This document shows positions 46,374 through 53,641 of a stretch of 53,641 nt of DNA, in pieces. Numbering within the stretch: position 1 is the stretch's first letter; the number at the start of each line of letters is the position of its first letter. This stretch comes from Caldanaerobius fijiensis DSM 17918 (GTDB lineage Bacteria > Bacillota > Thermoanaerobacteria > Thermoanaerobacterales > Caldanaerobiaceae). The notes beneath the pieces were generated by a model. It searched no databases, was not told the DNA's origin, and saw nothing but the letters and a program-made list of their open reading frames with translations. Where the stretch lies: NCBI RefSeq assembly GCF_900129075.1, contig NZ_FQVH01000018.1, forward strand, positions 1 to 53,641, given 5' to 3'. Both the position numbers and the translations under genes were made by a program.

Positions 46374-46643
46374 TTGAATATCACTGATGTGCGAGTCAGA
46401 AAGATAGCAAATGAAGGCAAGATGAAAGCGGTGGTTTCTGTTACTTTTGACGACGAATTTGTGGTCCATGACATAAAAGTGATAGAGGGGCAAAATGGTC
46501 TATTTATAGCCATGCCGAGCAGAAAATCACCTGATGGAGAATTTAGGGATATAGCTCATCCAATAAATGCTGAGATGAGGGCGAGATTGCAAGATGCTAT
46601 TATAAATGAATACAATAAAGCAAAGGATGTGAATAACCAATAA
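46374..46643 (+). CDS. spoVG: SpoVG septation/RNA-binding regulator
   Basis: This 89-residue protein: [64 protein letters not shown] is unmistakable SpoVG. It affects septation, capsule and sporulation in Firmicutes and binds nucleic acid. The start is TTG 46374, 6 nt after GGAAGGTGGTG; two GTG codons upstream lie inside that site. A terminator follows, separating it from glmU. Confidence 0.96.
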   Translation: MNITDVRVRKIANEGKMKAVVSVTFDDEFVVHDIKVIEGQNGLFIAMPSRKSPDGEFRDIAHPINAEMRARLQDAIINEYNKAKDVNNQ

Positions 46644-46665
46644 ATTAACGAGAATAGGGAAAAAT

Positions 46666-46700
46666 AGGGGACAATGTCCCTTTATTTTTTTATTTTTTTG
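46666..46700 (+). terminator. Terminator after spoVG
   Basis: GGGAC (46668-46672), loop AAT, GTCCC (46676-46680), extendable by a G-T and an A-T pair, followed by a very T-rich run to 46699. Confidence 0.8.
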
Positions 46701-46726
46701 TATACAATTTAGAAATATAATATTAT
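46698..46726 (+). promoter_or_regulatory. Candidate glmU-prs promoter
   Basis: TTGTAT (46698-46703), 17-bp spacer, TATTAT (46721-46726), located directly after the spoVG terminator and 38 bp before glmU. Confidence 0.55.
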
Positions 46727-46763
46727 AATTATCTATGGACTATTAATGAGGAAGGTTGATAAG

Positions 46764-48131
46764 ATGATGCATGCTGTGATTTTAGCGGCAGGAATGGGTA
46801 CAAGGATGAAATCAAAGCATCCAAAAGTCATTCATCAGATTCTTGGTAAGCCTATGGTTGAATATGTCATAACAGCTGTCAAAAAGGCCGGGGTAGAGCA
46901 CATTACGCTGGTTATAGGGCACAAGGCCGAAGAGGTAAAAGAGGCCGTGAGGTCGGATGTCGATTTTGTGCTTCAGCATCCGCAGCTGGGGACGGGGCAC
47001 GCTGTAATGGTCGCCCAGGGGAACTTGCCTGACGAAGGGGAAGTTCTTATATTGACAGGGGATACACCTTTAATTACGCCAGAAACCCTTGATAAAGTAA
47101 TAAGGTACCACAGGGAAAATAGATATGCTGCTACTGTTATTACGGCTATGCTGGAGGATCCTTCAGGGTATGGTAGAATTGTAAGAGATTCCAATGGAGA
47201 TATCATCAAGATTGTAGAGCATAAAGATGCATCTCCTGAAGAATTGGCCATATCCGAGATTAATGCTTCGATGTATTGTTTTGATGTAAAAAAACTAAAA
47301 GAAGTGTTGGGTCAACTTTCTAACGATAATGCCCAGGGCGAATATTATTTAACAGATACCATTGCTCTCATGAGAGAAAAAGGCTATCGAATTGGAGGGT
47401 ATGTAGCTGATTCTGAGGAAATACTGGGCATAAACGATAGGGTGCAGTTATACGAAGCGTCTAAAGTGATGAGGAAGCGTATATTGAGGCAGCATATGCT
47501 AAATGGTGTAACTATTATAGACCCTGACAGTACCTATATAGGTCCTGATGTAAAGATTGGTCAGGATACGGTTATTTATCCCGGTTGTGTCATGGAAGGC
47601 GATGTAGAGATCGGCGAAGACTGTTACATCGCGGGGTCGAGACTCATTGATTGCAAGATCGGCAAAGGATGCAGTATATTAAATTCGGTGATAGTATCTT
47701 CTGAAGTAAAGGACCATGTAAATATGGGCCCCTTTGCCTATATAAGGCCGGAAAGCGTCATTGGCAATAATGTTAAGATCGGGGATTTTGTGGAGATCAA
47801 GAAATCCATTATAGGGGATGGGACCAAAGTACCACATTTGACCTATGTAGGCGATGCTCAGATAGGTTCTCAATGTAACCTTGGTTGTGGAACTATTTTT
47901 GTAAACTATGATGGGAGGGTAAAACATAAAACTATTGTGGGCGACCGTGTCTTCATTGGTTGCAATACGAATTTAATAGCACCTCTATTGATTGAAGATG
48001 ATAGTTATATAGCTGCGGGCTCTACGATTACGGATAATGTACCTAAAAAAGCCCTGGCCATAGCCAGAGAAAGGCAAGTAATAAAAGAAGGCTGGGTAGA
48101 AAGGAAATTTAATAAACGGGAGGATAATTGA
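46764..48131 (+). CDS. glmU: Bifunctional UDP-GlcNAc pyrophosphorylase / GlcN-1-P acetyltransferase
   Basis: This 455-residue enzyme makes UDP-GlcNAc for peptidoglycan. The N-terminal uridyltransferase has [27 protein letters not shown] and QLGTGHAVM. The C-terminal left-handed beta-helix acetyltransferase has hexapeptide repeats and [26 protein letters not shown] 46764 lies 7 nt after GAGGAAGG; ATG 46746 has no site. The stop overlaps the prs start (TGATG). Confidence 0.97.
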   Translation: MMHAVILAAGMGTRMKSKHPKVIHQILGKPMVEYVITAVKKAGVEHITLVIGHKAEEVKEAVRSDVDFVLQHPQLGTGHAVMVAQGNLPDEGEVLILTGDTPLITPETLDKVIRYHRENRYAATVITAMLEDPSGYGRIVRDSNGDIIKIVEHKDASPEELAISEINASMYCFDVKKLKEVLGQLSNDNAQGEYYLTDTIALMREKGYRIGGYVADSEEILGINDRVQLYEASKVMRKRILRQHMLNGVTIIDPDSTYIGPDVKIGQDTVIYPGCVMEGDVEIGEDCYIAGSRLIDCKIGKGCSILNSVIVSSEVKDHVNMGPFAYIRPESVIGNNVKIGDFVEIKKSIIGDGTKVPHLTYVGDAQIGSQCNLGCGTIFVNYDGRVKHKTIVGDRVFIGCNTNLIAPLLIEDDSYIAAGSTITDNVPKKALAIARERQVIKEGWVERKFNKREDN

Positions 48132-49078
48132 TGAACGTACAAGGGAGTAAAATAAAGATTTTTTCCGGCAATGCCAATAGGGAACTTGCAAAGGCTATTG
48201 CCGAAAATGTAGGTGTACCTCTTGGCGATGCTGAAGTCAAAACTTTTAGTGATGGAGAGATATGCGTAAAAATCAATGAAACGGTGAGGGGAGCCGATGT
48301 CTTTATAATTCAACCCACATGTCATCCCGTAAACAATAACCTCATGGAGCTTTTGATCATGATCGATGCGTGTAAAAGGGCATCTGCAGGAAGGATCAAT
48401 GCTGTCATCCCTTATTATGGGTATGCAAGGCAGGATAGAAAGGCAAGGGCGAGGGACCCTATCACGGCAAAACTGGTTGCAGATTTGATCACTGTAGCCG
48501 GCGCTGATAGGGTTTTGACCATGGATTTGCACGCGGCTCAGATCCAGGGCTATTTCAACATACCTACAGATCATTTATTGGGCGCACCCATACTGTCAAA
48601 ATATATTATCAATATGAATATTAAAAATCCCATTGTGGTATCACCTGACCACGGAAGTGCCGGGAGGGCCAGAAATTTTGCTGAAAAACTGGACTGTCCT
48701 ATGGCGATCATCGATAAAAGGCGGCCTAAAGAAAATGTAGCAGAGGTTATGAATATCATAGGTGATGTAAAAGGTAAAACAGCTATTTTGATAGACGACA
48801 TGGTCGATACCGCGGGTACTCTTACCCTGGCTGCTGAAGCGTTAATAGAGAACGGCGCTGTAGAGGTATACGCTGCTGCAACCCATGGCGTTTTATCGGG
48901 ACCGGCTATAGAGAGGATAGAATCATCTCCGATAAAAGAGTTAATAATAACCGATTCTATTCCATTGCCTGAACACAAGAGATCGCCGAAGATCAAGGTG
49001 GTCAGTGTAGCGCCGCTGTTTGCTGAAGCTATTGTAAGGATTTATGAAGGAATGTCTGTGAGCAAATTGTTTGAATAA
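48131..49078 (+). CDS. prs: Ribose-phosphate pyrophosphokinase (PRPP synthetase)
   Basis: This 315-residue enzyme makes PRPP from ribose-5-phosphate and ATP. Diagnostic segments are [34 protein letters not shown] (flexible catalytic region), [12 protein letters not shown] and the PRPP-binding [20 protein letters not shown] 48131 shares one base with the glmU stop and follows GGGAGGAT, so coupling is likely. It supplies PRPP, the signal for PurR encoded three genes upstream. Confidence 0.97.
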   Translation: MNVQGSKIKIFSGNANRELAKAIAENVGVPLGDAEVKTFSDGEICVKINETVRGADVFIIQPTCHPVNNNLMELLIMIDACKRASAGRINAVIPYYGYARQDRKARARDPITAKLVADLITVAGADRVLTMDLHAAQIQGYFNIPTDHLLGAPILSKYIINMNIKNPIVVSPDHGSAGRARNFAEKLDCPMAIIDKRRPKENVAEVMNIIGDVKGKTAILIDDMVDTAGTLTLAAEALIENGAVEVYAAATHGVLSGPAIERIESSPIKELIITDSIPLPEHKRSPKIKVVSVAPLFAEAIVRIYEGMSVSKLFE

Positions 49079-49106
49079 GAAGAGCCCTAAAGAGAGGGCT
49101 CTTCTT
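49077..49106 (+). terminator. Terminator after prs
   Basis: AAGAAGAGCCCT (49077-49088), loop AAAGAG, AGGGCTCTTCTT (49095-49106) is a perfect 12-bp stem, followed by an A/T-rich stretch. It begins within the prs stop codon. Confidence 0.85.
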
Positions 49107-49242
49107 AAATTTTATACCTTTTCTTATCATTTAAATAACGAACTTTTTTGATATAAAGTCATATCTTATATTAAAAAATGTATAAAAAGTGTTTAAATAC
49201 TGCGACTTATATAGCAGAAATTGAATAATGGAGGGGTATTTA

Positions 49243-49914
49243 ATGTTAATATATTTAGATCCCGGGCATGGCGGTTCGGATCCAGGGGCTTCAGCTAATG
49301 GTATGCTTGAGAAGGATATAACGCTTAAATTAGCGAAAAAAATTCGAGAAAATTTAGTAGAAAAATATGAAGTGAATGTGGCATTGACAAGAGAAGATGA
49401 TAAAGATGTGAGCCTCAAAGATAGGGTGGAAATGGCCAATAAAGCAGAGGCAAATTTTTTTCTATCGCTTCATGTTAATGCAGGGGGTGGAGAGGGATAC
49501 GAAGATTATATCTACAGCGGCCTAAGCGCCCTTTCTAAAACTGCTGCATTAAGGGAGATCTTACACAGCGTATTAGCCAATTTTTATACAGGTTATCGCT
49601 GCGTTGATAGGGGCATGAAAAAAGCCGGTTATTATGTGTTAAAAGAGACAATTATGAGCGCTGTTTTATGTGAAAATCTCTTTATTGACAATGCATATGA
49701 TACAAAGCTATTAAAAGATGAAGTATTTATTGAAAATTTAGCAAGAGCATATACAGAAGCTATTGCTATGACATTAAATCTCGATAAGAAAGTTAAGTTA
49801 TTATATGCTGTACAGGTAGGTGCGTATTCCAGTATTGTTTATGCTTCAAGGATGGCAAATGAACTTAAGTCAAAAGGATATGATGCTATTATAAAAGAGA
49901 TACCAGCTCAATGA
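49243..49914 (+). CDS. N-acetylmuramoyl-L-alanine amidase (amidase_3) with shortened SPOR domain
   Basis: This 223-residue protein. The catalytic domain is complete: His9 (DPGHGG), Glu23 (MLEKD), His77 (SLHVNA) and Glu144 (LCENLFIDN). The C-terminus (~187-223, LLYAVQVGAYSSIVYASRMANELKSKGYDAIIKE) is the first half of a SPOR peptidoglycan-binding domain and then stops at EIPAQ. There is no signal peptide, as in the mother-cell lysis amidase CwlC, so release on lysis is possible. ATG 49243 lies ~6 nt after GGAGGGG. Confidence 0.88.
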   Translation: MLIYLDPGHGGSDPGASANGMLEKDITLKLAKKIRENLVEKYEVNVALTREDDKDVSLKDRVEMANKAEANFFLSLHVNAGGGEGYEDYIYSGLSALSKTAALREILHSVLANFYTGYRCVDRGMKKAGYYVLKETIMSAVLCENLFIDNAYDTKLLKDEVFIENLARAYTEAIAMTLNLDKKVKLLYAVQVGAYSSIVYASRMANELKSKGYDAIIKEIPAQ

Positions 49915-49965
49915 TAGCGATAAGAAAACCAACTGGCCATTACGATTATGAAAAAACTTTTTATC

Positions 49966-50000
49966 ATTGTTGGTATAAGTCTTAGACTTATACCAACAAT
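49966..50000. repeat. Perfect 16-bp inverted repeat with 3-nt loop
   Basis: Arms 49966-49981 (ATTGTTGGTATAAGTC) and 49985-50000 are exact reverse complements around TTA. It lies between the convergent amidase and queF genes. Neither side has a clear T-run, so it is an atypical terminator at best. Confidence 0.85.
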
Positions 50001-50030
50001 CTCATCAGCAGCTTCGATAGAATGTGATGG

Positions 50031-50432
50031 TCATATTTCCTTTTTATAATTTACCGTAGCCACGGTAGATATACCGCCTCTGGCATTAAATTCGGCTGTT
50101 ACAGTCATTTCTATTGGATCTAACAAATTCTTCAAGTCGTTTAATATTCTGTTTACTACATGCTCTTGCAATATGCCTACATTCCTAAAAGAGTTTAAGT
50201 AGTATTTAAGGGATTTTAACTCTACCAGCTTGTCAGATGGTATATACTTTATAGTGATTGTACCAAAATCCGGAAGACCGGTCCATGGACATACTGATGT
50301 AAATTCTGGCTCAATATATTTGACTTCTGTATGGCTATCTGGATATTCAAAGGGTATTGCCTCTAATATGTCCGTATCTATAGCATCATATCCGTCTATA
50401 TCCCATCTTTTATCATATTTAGACATTATCAC
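50031..50432 (-). CDS. queF: NADPH-dependent 7-cyano-7-deazaguanine reductase
   Basis: This 133-residue unimodular T-fold enzyme reduces preQ0 to preQ1 in queuosine synthesis. The catalytic Cys48 is in [16 protein letters not shown] with Asp55. The QueF motif [14 protein letters not shown] and the HE-type site (QEHVVN) are present. GTG 50432 lies 5 nt from an AAAGGT site; ATG 50426 is the alternative. No queC, queD or queE lies in the window. It is head-on to the fork and divergent from pcp. Confidence 0.92.
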   Translation of the reverse strand: MIMSKYDKRWDIDGYDAIDTDILEAIPFEYPDSHTEVKYIEPEFTSVCPWTGLPDFGTITIKYIPSDKLVELKSLKYYLNSFRNVGILQEHVVNRILNDLKNLLDPIEMTVTAEFNARGGISTVATVNYKKEI

Positions 50433-50618
50433 ATCAGACCTTTCAAAAAATTGATTTTATATTGCTTTTAGGCTATATACATGACCCTACGACTACTAAC
50501 ACAATAAAATTATATAAAAGATAGTTTTAATGTGCAAGCGTGAAAAATATAAATCTTGATTTGTAATTTATAACCTATTTGTAGATATTGTAAATTATGA
50601 ATTGAGCAGCGGTTTTTG
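50433..50618. other. AT-rich interval upstream of queF and pcp
   Basis: Together with the pcp promoter region this makes a 306-bp gap (50433-50738) between divergent genes. I see no gene and no convincing preQ1 aptamer on the queF side. A motif ATATTGTAAATTATGA (50585-50600) resembles one at 16981-16996. Confidence 0.5.
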
Positions 50619-50666
50619 TTGCAGAACATGACGGATTTTGCTATACTATTATCATAATTATCATAA
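50619..50666 (+). promoter_or_regulatory. pcp promoter with tandem 9-bp operator-like repeat
   Basis: TTGCAG (50619-50624), 17-bp spacer, TATACT (50642-50647). Immediately after the -10 are two exact tandem copies of TTATCATAA (50649-50666), covering the expected transcription start, a position where a repressor could act. Confidence 0.6.
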
Positions 50667-50738
50667 TAGAGGTATGGTAGATTTTATATTAAGAAGGGCT
50701 TTGGAATAAACAATATTTAGTTGGAGGTGAGATTTTAA

Positions 50739-51347
50739 ATGAAGGTATTAGTAACAGGCTTTGATCCATTTGGAGGGGAAAAGGTAAATCCAGCGTTTGA
50801 AGTTATAAAGAGACTAAGCAGCAATATTGCAGGGGCTGAAATTGTAAAGTTGCAAGTACCAACGGTATTTAGAAAATCAATTGACGTGACAATAAAAGCT
50901 ATTGAAGAAGAAAAACCAGATTTTGTTTTATGCATAGGACAAGCCGGTGGGCGATTTGCAATTACAGTGGAGAGGGTTGCGATCAATATAGATGATGCCA
51001 GGATACCAGATAACGAAAACAATCAGCCCATAGATACGCCAATTGATCCAGAGGGGGAACCTGCTTATTTTGCCACAATCCCAATAAAAGCGATAGTTGA
51101 AGCTGTTAAAAATGAGGGGATTCCTGCGGCGGTATCAAATACTGCTGGAACATATGTGTGCAATCACTTGCTGTATGGAGTTTTGAATTATATAAACAAA
51201 AATGATTTGAATATCAAGGCTGGATTTATACATATACCATTTTTGCCTGAACAGGTAGTTGATAAGCCCAATATGCCCTCCATGTCCATTGAAACCATGG
51301 TAAAAGCTATTGAAATTGCAATAACTACAATTGTTGCATCAAAGTAG
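50739..51347 (+). CDS. pcp: Pyrrolidone-carboxylate peptidase (pyroglutamyl peptidase I)
   Basis: This 202-residue cytoplasmic cysteine peptidase (family C15) removes N-terminal pyroglutamate. The N-terminus [20 protein letters not shown] is diagnostic. The triad is Glu79 ([15 protein letters not shown]), Cys141 ([14 protein letters not shown]) and His165 ([11 protein letters not shown]). It leads a three-gene operon with DUF969 and DUF979 membrane proteins. ATG 50739 follows GGAGGTGAG. Confidence 0.95.
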   Translation: MKVLVTGFDPFGGEKVNPAFEVIKRLSSNIAGAEIVKLQVPTVFRKSIDVTIKAIEEEKPDFVLCIGQAGGRFAITVERVAINIDDARIPDNENNQPIDTPIDPEGEPAYFATIPIKAIVEAVKNEGIPAAVSNTAGTYVCNHLLYGVLNYINKNDLNIKAGFIHIPFLPEQVVDKPNMPSMSIETMVKAIEIAITTIVASK

Positions 51348-51400
51348 GAATGGTAAAATACAGTTTTGCTAAACACCAAATTTACTAAAGGAGTGATATG

Positions 51401-52117
51401 ATGATTAAATTGATAGGTGTTTTGATTGTTATTTTAGGGTTTGCCTTTAAATTTGATGCAATTGGCATAGTTATAGTTGCTGGAATAGTAACAGGGTTGG
51501 TAGGTGGTCTTGATATTGTAAAGATATTAGAAACTTTGGGTTCTACATTTGTAGCAAACAGGTACATGTCTCTGTTTATAATGCTGCTGCCTGTTATAGC
51601 CGCTTTAGAGAGGAATGGATTAAGAGAAACAGCAACCAAATTCATATCCAAGATTAAACAGGCTACACCGGGTAGAGTGATTTTAAGTTATGGTATCATA
51701 AGAATAATAATTGCAGCTTTTAATATTAGTCTGGGTGGAGTTGTAGGCTTTATAAGACCTGTTATTCAACCTATGGCTGTTGGTTCCATAGTGAACAGAG
51801 CAGGCAAGATAGATGAAGAGGACCTGGAAGATATAAAAGCTATGGGAGCAGCGCAGGAAAATGTATCCTGGTTTTTTGGACAGGTTTTATTTATCGCGGG
51901 TGCAGGAATCTTATTAGTTAAAAGTACACTTGATCAACTAGGATATAAAGTGACGCCTCTTAAAGCGGTGGAAGCAGAAATACCTGTGGCAATATCTGCG
52001 ATGATAGTTAGTGCTATATTTTTATATATCAGGGATAAAAAATTTATTAAAAAGTATTTTAAAGAAACAAACGTTAGCCAGAGATTAAGCAAAGGGGTAA
52101 TGTCAAATGACCAGTGA
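51401..52117 (+). CDS. DUF969 family membrane protein
   Basis: This ~238-residue protein has about six hydrophobic segments and matches DUF969 (LGFAFKFDAIGIVIVAGIVTGLVGG, ANRYMSLFIMLLPVIAALERNGLRE, GFIRPVIQPM). I recall it as clustered with DUF979 and with pyroglutamate/5-oxoproline metabolism genes, suggesting a two-component permease; no direct proof is visible here. ATG 51401 has the better spacing to AAGGAGTG than ATG 51398. It overlaps DUF979 by 11 bp. Confidence 0.87.
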   Translation: MIKLIGVLIVILGFAFKFDAIGIVIVAGIVTGLVGGLDIVKILETLGSTFVANRYMSLFIMLLPVIAALERNGLRETATKFISKIKQATPGRVILSYGIIRIIIAAFNISLGGVVGFIRPVIQPMAVGSIVNRAGKIDEEDLEDIKAMGAAQENVSWFFGQVLFIAGAGILLVKSTLDQLGYKVTPLKAVEAEIPVAISAMIVSAIFLYIRDKKFIKKYFKETNVSQRLSKGVMSNDQ

Positions 52118-53027
52118 AAACCTTCTTGAAGCAATATATATAATATGTGGCATTGTATCAATCTATGTTGCAATAAAAACTTTAATGGACAGTAAGCACA
52201 AATCCAGATATGGCACCACATTATTCTGGGCATCATTAGGAGTTATTATGGCATTTGGAAGATGGCTTCCTAGTATTGTATCGGGTATTCTTGTAATAGT
52301 GATGGCACTGCCAGCTATGTTTGGCTTAGTAAAGCCTGGAACAGAAAAGCCCGTAGCAGATGAATACAGGAAAAGGATGTCCGATAAATACGGATATGCG
52401 CTTTTTATACCTGCTTTTACTATGGGTATCAGCGCAGTGCTCTTTGCCATATTTACAAAACTTGGGGCTCTTGTAGGACTTGGAATCGGTGCTATAATTG
52501 CGGCTATTATTGAAATAGTTATGACGAAAGATACTCCAGCTGTACTTTTAAATGAAGGCAAGAGGATGCTGGACACAGTAGGACCTCTTTCCATGCTTCC
52601 GCAACTTTTAGCTTCATTAGGTGCTATATTTACTGCAGCGGGCGTTGGCGATGTAATAGCAAGTGGAGTCAGCAAAATTGTCCCTCAGGGGAATATATTT
52701 ATTGGGATAGTTGTGTATGCACTAGGTATGGTTATCTTCACCATGATTATGGGAAATGCTTTTGCAGCATTTTCAGTTATAACAGTAGGTATAGGAGTAC
52801 CATTTGCGATTAAATATGGCTTAAATCCGAATGTTGTAGGTATGTTAGCACTTACAAGCGGTTACTGTGGAACGTTAATGACTCCAATGGCAGCGAATTT
52901 TAATATTGTACCTGTTGCTGTACTTGAAATGAAGGATAAATACGGGGTCATCAAAAAACAAATTCCTATTGCTATATCAATGCTTATCATACAGATAATG
53001 ATCATGTATTTCTTTGGAAGAGCGTAA
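52107..53027 (+). CDS. DUF979 family membrane protein
   Basis: This 306-residue protein with nine or so hydrophobic segments matches DUF979, the partner of DUF969. Family-like segments are FWASLGVIMAFGRWLPS, GALVGLGIGAIIAAI, GNAFAAFSVITVGIGVPF and TSGYCGTLMTPMAANFN, which resembles the substrate loop of ion-transporter-superfamily permeases. Its start lies inside the DUF969 3' end, so the two subunits are translationally coupled. Probable import of pyroglutamate or pyroglutamyl peptides is an inference from pcp upstream. No terminator separates it from the rrn promoters. Confidence 0.87.
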   Translation: MTSENLLEAIYIICGIVSIYVAIKTLMDSKHKSRYGTTLFWASLGVIMAFGRWLPSIVSGILVIVMALPAMFGLVKPGTEKPVADEYRKRMSDKYGYALFIPAFTMGISAVLFAIFTKLGALVGLGIGAIIAAIIEIVMTKDTPAVLLNEGKRMLDTVGPLSMLPQLLASLGAIFTAAGVGDVIASGVSKIVPQGNIFIGIVVYALGMVIFTMIMGNAFAAFSVITVGIGVPFAIKYGLNPNVVGMLALTSGYCGTLMTPMAANFNIVPVAVLEMKDKYGVIKKQIPIAISMLIIQIMIMYFFGRA

Positions 53028-53041
53028 TTTTCACACTTTTA

Positions 53042-53070
53042 TTGACAAATTCTATAAACAGTGCTATAAT
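53042..53070 (+). promoter_or_regulatory. rRNA promoter P0 (right operon only)
   Basis: TTGACA (53042-53047), 17-bp spacer, TATAAT (53065-53070), with TGC before the -10. It is a perfect consensus promoter lying 75 bp upstream of P1. The left operon has gyrA coding sequence at the equivalent place, so P0 is unique to this copy. Confidence 0.85.
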
Positions 53071-53116
53071 TGAATTTGCATCAGGTAAAAATGCTATGAG
53101 TTAATGATTAATCTTC

Positions 53117-53146
53117 TTGACATACCCCTTAAAGCTGTGGTATATT
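53117..53146 (+). promoter_or_regulatory. rRNA promoter P1 (right operon)
   Basis: TTGACA (53117-53122), 18-bp spacer, TATATT (53141-53146). It is the counterpart of left P1; the boxes are conserved although most of the spacer differs. Confidence 0.8.
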
Positions 53147-53198
53147 AATAAAGCCATCGCAAGAGGGGCAGGGAGACGAAAAAGTCGAGAGATACCCC

Positions 53199-53227
53199 TT
53201 GACAAAGAGACGAAACGATGGTAGAGT
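53199..53227 (+). promoter_or_regulatory. rRNA promoter P2 (right operon)
   Basis: TTGACA (53199-53204), 17-bp spacer, TAGAGT (53222-53227). Confidence 0.75.
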
Positions 53228-53259
53228 ATAAGAGCTGTCGGGAGGGAGCAAAAAAGCCC

Positions 53260-53288
53260 TTGACAGACAGCCAGGTAAGTAGTAAAAT
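53260..53288 (+). promoter_or_regulatory. rRNA promoter P3 (right operon)
   Basis: TTGACA (53260-53265), 17-bp spacer, TAAAAT (53283-53288), about 140 bp before the 16S gene. Confidence 0.85.
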
Positions 53289-53393
53289 AAGAAATCGTCA
53301 GCCGAGAGGCTGAGAGAACCTTGCCAATTAAACAGTGAGCGGGATACAATCTGTTTTAGTATATAGTTAAGTATAGCTTACAAGTAGGTGAAT

Positions 53394-53420
53394 CTATATC
53401 ATACGGAGAGTATGATATAG
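53394..53420 (+). other. Leader hairpin just before 16S, absent from the left operon
   Basis: CTATATCATAC (53394-53404), loop GGAGA, GTATGATATAG (53410-53420) is a perfect 11-bp stem ending 8 nt before the 16S 5' end. It lies in the ~59 nt by which the right leader is longer than the left. Confidence 0.8.
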
Positions 53421-53428
53421 GGCACATT

Positions 53429-53641
<213 letters not shown>

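Larger units (their letters stand above)
53133..53348 (+). repeat. rrn promoter/leader repeat, right copy
   Basis: This is the inverted counterpart of 131-346, 211/216 identical with no gap. It contains P2, P3, the -10 of P1, the hairpin at 53298-53313 and a boxA-like segment near 53317-53336 that may serve antitermination. Confidence 0.95.

Noticed and set aside
50433-50560. Possible preQ1 riboswitch upstream of queF
   Set aside because: I could not find the conserved aptamer core with its A-rich tail pairing; short TAGG/CCTA pairing alone is not enough.

Overview
The window is a low-GC Clostridia chromosome fragment centred on the replication origin. Three things point to a spore-forming, Thermoanaerobacter-like Firmicute: the conserved order gyrA-gyrB-remB-recF-yaaA-dnaN-dnaA / rpmH-rnpA-yidD-yidC-jag-mnmE-mnmG-rsmG-noc ... 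soj-spo0J ... rpsF-ssb-rpsR ... gdpP-rplI-dnaB; the sporulation-linked genes spo0J, yyaC and spoVG; and frequent TTG/GTG starts behind strong AGGAGG-type sites. I cannot name the species.

Layout. At 1-109 is the 5' end of a 16S rRNA gene on the minus strand, with three tandem promoters between it and the gyrA stop codon. From 366 to 8989, on the minus strand, run gyrA, gyrB, remB, recF, yaaA, dnaN and dnaA. oriC is bipartite, with DnaA-box clusters at 7517-7661 (dnaA-dnaN) and 9054-9274 (dnaA-rpmH). From 9369 rightwards most genes are on the plus strand, co-directional with replication: ribosome/membrane/tRNA-modification genes to 15427, noc, a head-on block of three genes carrying a perfect parS site (17368-17383), soj-spo0J, a cysteine-desulfurase-like gene, two small conserved unknowns, a cyanophycin degradation/synthesis pair (cphB-cphA), yyaC (head-on), mscS, yyzM, the rpsF-ssb-rpsR operon and DUF2232-gdpP-rplI-dnaB.

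The part from 32.3 to 45.5 kb is more accessory: a Crp/Fnr regulator, an oxidoreductase, a metallo-beta-lactamase hydrolase, asnB, an MFS exporter, a large beta-CASP nuclease with duplicated C-terminal domains, a degenerate AMIN/amidase_3 protein, a CofE-like protein, PAP2 and CPBP membrane proteins, and murC. The conserved block purR-spoVG-glmU-prs follows. Then come a cytoplasmic-looking amidase with a shortened SPOR domain, queF, and a pcp-DUF969-DUF979 module that looks like pyroglutamyl peptide cleavage plus transport. The window ends with a second rRNA operon (plus strand, 16S from about 53429) preceded by four tandem promoters. Its 216-bp promoter/leader is an inverted copy of the left one (211/216 identical by direct comparison), so near-identical rrn promoter regions flank the origin in opposite orientation, both transcribed away from it.

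The strongest candidates for something undescribed are the beta-CASP protein with two copies of an unrecognised ~125-residue domain, the convergent neighbour that has lost both zinc histidines of amidase_3, the parS embedded in a membrane-protein gene, and a terminator-like hairpin that swallows the ribosome-binding site of a UPF0180 gene.
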